In this document: positions 37,380 through 40,271 of the stretch, piece after piece
How positions within the stretch are numbered: position 1 is the stretch's first letter
Layout of the letters: the number at the start of each line of letters is the position of its first letter
Assembly: GCF_000613345.1 (NCBI RefSeq)
Contig: NZ_BAIS01000022.1
Coordinates: 1-40,271, forward strand
Source of the DNA: Prevotella disiens JCM 6334 = ATCC 29426
Lineage (GTDB): Bacteria > Bacteroidota > Bacteroidia > Bacteroidales > Bacteroidaceae
Direction of reading: 5' to 3'
DNA length: 40,271 bases
The notes under the pieces: generated by a model
The model's input: only the letters and a program-made list of their open reading frames with translations
Databases searched by the model: none
Told to the model about the DNA's origin: nothing
Position numbers and translations under genes: made by a program

Positions 37380-38767
37380 ATGCTTAAAACATTATTAAAA
37401 TTATACTTTATAAAGAAAAAACGTGAATTTAAATGGGTAAAATTCTTTCTTACCCTTTACTTTTACGCTATCTTTTTAGTTGTTATCCTCTCGTCATGGT
37501 TGGGCATTTCCGACGGAATGAAAACCACCATGATAGGTTTACTCGACAAAATAGAGTGGGCAATGGTGGTGCCAATCATGCTGCCTCATTGATTTTGCCC
37601 GATTTTATAACCAAATTGCTCCTCAAAGACGATTCGGCAATTATGGATAACTATCTGAAAACCCGACCTGTAAAGGAAGAAACGTGGAATAAATTTGTGA
37701 TGATTTCCACCTTTTTCGACTTCTTCAATCTCTCGTGGTCTTTGCCGTTGGCTGTGTTCCTCTTCTTTGCTGCGCCGCCACTTGTTGCCCTTCTGTCAGC
37801 CCTTTTGCTGTTTATGGTGTCGTTTGTCAATTCGCTTGCCGTTACCACCTTCCGCAAAGCAAAGGGGTGGGAATATAAAATGGCTATCATCGTGGGCTGG
37901 TTGGTATGGCAACCCATAACTTTGTTCCATTCGTTCAACATCTTTGGAATGGGATGGGGCATACATTACCTTTACTTCTTCGTCTTGAACACTGTGGCTT
38001 TGCTGCTCTGTATCAAGTATTTAAACTTCCTTCCACAATACGATGAAAGTCAAAACAAGAAGGAAAAACATAAGAAATTCAACAATAAAAACTCGTGGTT
38101 CTTCATCGAAATGCGCCCATACAGACGAGGCAAACGATTGAAAATGATTCTTTTCTTTCCTCTTATCTTCATCGTGCAAGCCTATTTAAGTGTACATGGC
38201 GAAAGCGACACGATAGATTTAGATGCCTTTTGGTTCTATTTTGGAATAGTAGGCGGTGGCGAACTCATCTTGCAACAGACTTTTGCTATTGAGGGAGCTT
38301 ACTTTGACGGTATATGGTCGCGCCCTATTAGTGTTGAAAAACTCCTCCTTCGCAAGTATTATTTCGGTTGTACGGCTACATTTGTAACGGCTTTGCTGAT
38401 GCTTCCCCTTTTGTTTATGTATCCGCTCGTGGAATACTTTTACACCTATTTTGCTGCTTTGACACTTTCTTTGGGCTTTGTAAACGTGGGAATGCTTACC
38501 TATTGTTTTACCAATAAGGCGTTGGACATTAATGCTTCAGGCAAGTTTAACACACAGGGGGCTAACTTTTCGGGCAGTGCCTTTGCCTTAGTCTTCACGT
38601 TTATGTTTGCGCCTATGTTGCTTTTCATCTTCCTTCCCCTTTGGGTGGCAAGTACGATAATGCTCGTCGTGGGCATGATAGGCATCAGTGGGCATCGCTA
38701 CTTTATTAAACGCATTGCTCAACGCTTCATAGCCAAACGATACAAGCATTTTGAACGATTTCGTTAA
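37380..38767 (+). pseudogene. ABC-2-like permease (DUF5687-type), one frameshift
   Basis: Assembled across one break it encodes about 462 residues: MLKTLLKLYFIKKKREFKWVKFFLTLYFYAIFLVV, then a dozen hydrophobic segments with cytoplasmic basic loops (QNKKEKHKKFNNKN). The frame breaks near 37582. One extra G gives IMLASLILPDFITKLLLKDDSAIM, otherwise the first part ends after 70 residues. The pairing with the ATPase at 39093 makes it the membrane half of an ABC exporter; the Bacteroidota DUF5687 assignment is from memory and unsure. The last four codons and the stop (FERFR region) come from the composite repeat beginning at 38753, so the repeat has replaced or trimmed the native C-terminus. Confidence 0.8.
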
Positions 38768-39053
38768 GCCACACGAAGCATGCAAATGAGTGAAACGAAA
38801 TTTGAACATGCTCGTGGCGAGAAATAGAACCTTTCGAGTTATGATACTTTGTAGGGGCGTGATTTATCACGTTCCTAATACACTAAAATTTGCGGAGAGG
38901 AACGGAATAAATTCCGCCCCTACAAAGTATCATAACTTGCCAGAAAGCAGCTATTTTGCACTCTAAAAGAGAATGATTTCGTTAAGCCATACGAAGCATG
39001 CAAACGGAATGAAATGCAGTTTAATCATGCTCGTGGCGAGAAATCGCACTTTG
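38753..39053. repeat. Composite repeat between the ABC permease and ATPase genes
   Basis: Begins with GAACGATTTCGTTAAGCC, which supplies the permease stop codon, and ends at TCGTGGCGAGAAATCGCACT. Flanking direct repeats of about 75 bp are at 38753-38825 and 38969-39044. The inner palindromes are 38851-38878 (CGTGAT stem) and 38898-38923 (CGGAAT stem), so the two arms of this inverted pair belong to different sequence variants. It fills the 325-bp gap; no gene lies in it. Confidence 0.85.
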
Positions 39054-39092
39054 AAAAAGAAAACCGAATTTTAACAGAAAAGAAAACCGATT

Positions 39093-39794
39093 ATGGAAAT
39101 AAAGATAGAAAATTTAAAGAAAATTTACGGTGAAAATACCGTTATCGACATACCCGAATTTACCATCTCTGACGGACAACTCATTGGGTTAGTGGGCAAT
39201 AATGGTGCAGGAAAAACCACGTTGATGCGTTTAATGCTCGACCTTATCAAGGCAAACGAGGGTAGAGTGTTGTCGAATGGAAATGCTGTCAATGAGGATT
39301 TTGCATGGAAACAATATACGGGTTCGTTCGTGGATAAGAGTTTTTTGATAGATTTCTATACACCCGAAGAATTTTTCCAGTTCATTGCCGATGCTTACGA
39401 CATTGATAGCGAAACCTTAGAGGAGCGTTTGCAAGAATTTATGCCCCTTATGCGTGATGAAATTTTGGGTACAGGCAAACTCATTCGTGAGTTTTCGGAA
39501 GGCAATCGTCAGAAAATTGGTATCATCGGAGCAATGATTGTGCGCCCCGAATTATTGATATTAGACGAACCTTTCAACTATCTTGACCCTTCATCACAAA
39601 TCAATATTGCCAAAATTATTCATCAAGTGAACCAAAAATATGGCACAACCGTGTTGATTTCGAGCCACAATCTCAACTTCATTTCAGAAATTTGCAGTCG
39701 AGTAGTACTCATGGAGAAAGGTAAAATCATCAAAGATATGAACAACGAAAACCAAGAAGCCACCCACGAAATGGAAGATTATTTTAACCAATAA
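39093..39794 (+). CDS. ABC transporter ATP-binding protein
   Basis: A 233-residue nucleotide-binding subunit that powers the permease encoded upstream. Walker A is GNNGAGKT (residues 35-42), the signature motif is the variant FSEGNRQK (134-141) in place of LSGGQ, Walker B is LLILDEP (154-160) and the H-loop is in SSHNLNFISEI. The sequence is of the ABC-2/drug or lantibiotic exporter class, with short length typical of stand-alone ATPases. The substrate is unknown. The gene is separated from the permease by the composite repeat, which either carries a promoter for it or must be read through. Confidence 0.9.
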   Translation: MEIKIENLKKIYGENTVIDIPEFTISDGQLIGLVGNNGAGKTTLMRLMLDLIKANEGRVLSNGNAVNEDFAWKQYTGSFVDKSFLIDFYTPEEFFQFIADAYDIDSETLEERLQEFMPLMRDEILGTGKLIREFSEGNRQKIGIIGAMIVRPELLILDEPFNYLDPSSQINIAKIIHQVNQKYGTTVLISSHNLNFISEICSRVVLMEKGKIIKDMNNENQEATHEMEDYFNQ

Positions 39795-40271
39795 AGCCTC
39801 TCCTACCCCCTCCGCAGGGAGAGGAATTCAAAACTTGCTCGTGGCGAGAAATAGAACCTTTCAAGCAATGATACTTTGTAGGGGCGTGATTTATCACGTT
39901 CCTCTCCGCAAATTTTAGTGTATTAGGAACGTGATACGAGTTGTTGAGCAAAGCGAAAAAATCACGCCCCTACAAAGTATCATAACTTGCCAGAAAGCAG
40001 CTATTTTGCACTCTAAAAGAGAACGATTTCGTAAGCCACACGAAGCATGCAAAAGAGCAAAGCGAAATTTGTACATGCTCGTGGCGAGAAATCGCACTTT
40101 GGAAAAGAACTTTTTTAGCACCACTGACAAGACTAATTATCTTACTAATTTACAAAAAGAAACAGGCTGTTTTGACTCCAAAAATAGGCTGTTTTTTCTT
40201 GCAAAAGCATAGATTTTCATTTCCGAAAGCAATTTTTGATTTTGTAAAAATAACTCATCTACCTGACAAAC
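39795..40271. other. Gene-free end of window, mostly repeat
   Basis: A C-rich hairpin (CTCTCCTACCCCCTCCGCAGGGAGAGG, split here as CTCTCC...GGAGAGG) follows the ATPase gene at 39798-39823. The composite repeat occupies 39832-40098 and an AAACAGGCTGTTTT terminator-like module 40158-40196. No supportable gene is seen; the short open frames are translated repeat. Confidence 0.7.
39832..40098. repeat. Composite repeat with inverted central spacer
   Basis: Same outer sequence as the copies at 1-470 and 38753-39053 (ATGATACTTTGTAGGGGCG on the left, CCCTACAAAGTATCAT on the right). The spacer between the arms, however, reads CTCCGCAAATTTTAGTGTATT, the reverse complement of AACACACTAAAATTTGCGGAG found in the copies at 1-470. 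The right-arm palindrome (39923-39973) is of the long-loop type. Confidence 0.85.

Overview
The window looks like a chromosomal segment from a Bacteroidota (Bacteroidales) bacterium, most likely Prevotella-like. The evidence is moderate GC, start sites preceded by the Bacteroidota -7 box TAnnTTTG (for example TATCTTTG, TACTTTTG, TACCTTTG) instead of a sigma70 -10/-35 pair, few Shine-Dalgarno sequences, and Bacteroidota-type families (DUF4827-like lipoprotein, DUF4491, TonB-dependent receptors with an N-terminal carboxypeptidase-regulatory-like domain, S9 DPP-IV). The genus is inferred.

Layout. 1-693: repeats. 694-2037: MATE efflux pump. 2180-2662 (-): small secreted protein. 2663-4257: a tandem array of short palindromes, then a candidate small RNA with its own promoter and terminator. 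4258-5739 (-): proS, divergent from an OmpA-like lipoprotein (6005). 7164-7700 (-): corrinoid adenosyltransferase, followed on the same strand by a candidate structured RNA. 8384-9009: rplU-rpmA behind a foldable leader. 9347-10384 (-): YeiH-type exporter. 10651-11454: YycJ-type metallo-hydrolase. 11794-14180 (-): frameshifted TonB receptor. 14293-19211: DUF4827-like lipoprotein, glmM, map, tsaD, cinA-like amidase. 19453-21096: SPFH / ribbon-helix-helix / membrane-protein cassette. 21366-25054: rRNA methyltransferase overlapping a frameshifted DPP-IV peptidase. 25216-27548: purD and a polytopic membrane protein. 27844-33973: TonB receptor, MFS transporter, hemN and protoporphyrinogen oxidase, which reads as a porphyrin or iron-chelate uptake plus terminal haem synthesis operon. 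34059-34932 (-): rlmH and DUF4491. 35069-36811: phosphohexomutase. 36998-39794: small conserved protein, ABC permease, ABC ATPase. 39795-40271: repeats.

Three patterns stand out. (1) Many intergenic copies of a ~28-bp imperfect palindrome that starts with GTAG and often occurs as inverted pairs, an architecture matching REP/BIME elements of RAYT transposase systems. Two stem sequences differ by compensatory changes, one group has an extended loop, and in a larger composite repeat the spacer between the arms is inverted in one copy. (2) 9-bp-period minisatellites in at least six intergenic sites, each with its own sequence. (3) Six single-base frameshifts in five transport or envelope genes. 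Each reads through if one base is restored, and all six fit loss of one plus-strand G from a GG(C) context, while every housekeeping gene is intact. This could be an assembly artefact or real decay, and it decides whether five genes are functional.

No tRNA, rRNA, CRISPR array, complete insertion sequence or prophage gene was seen.
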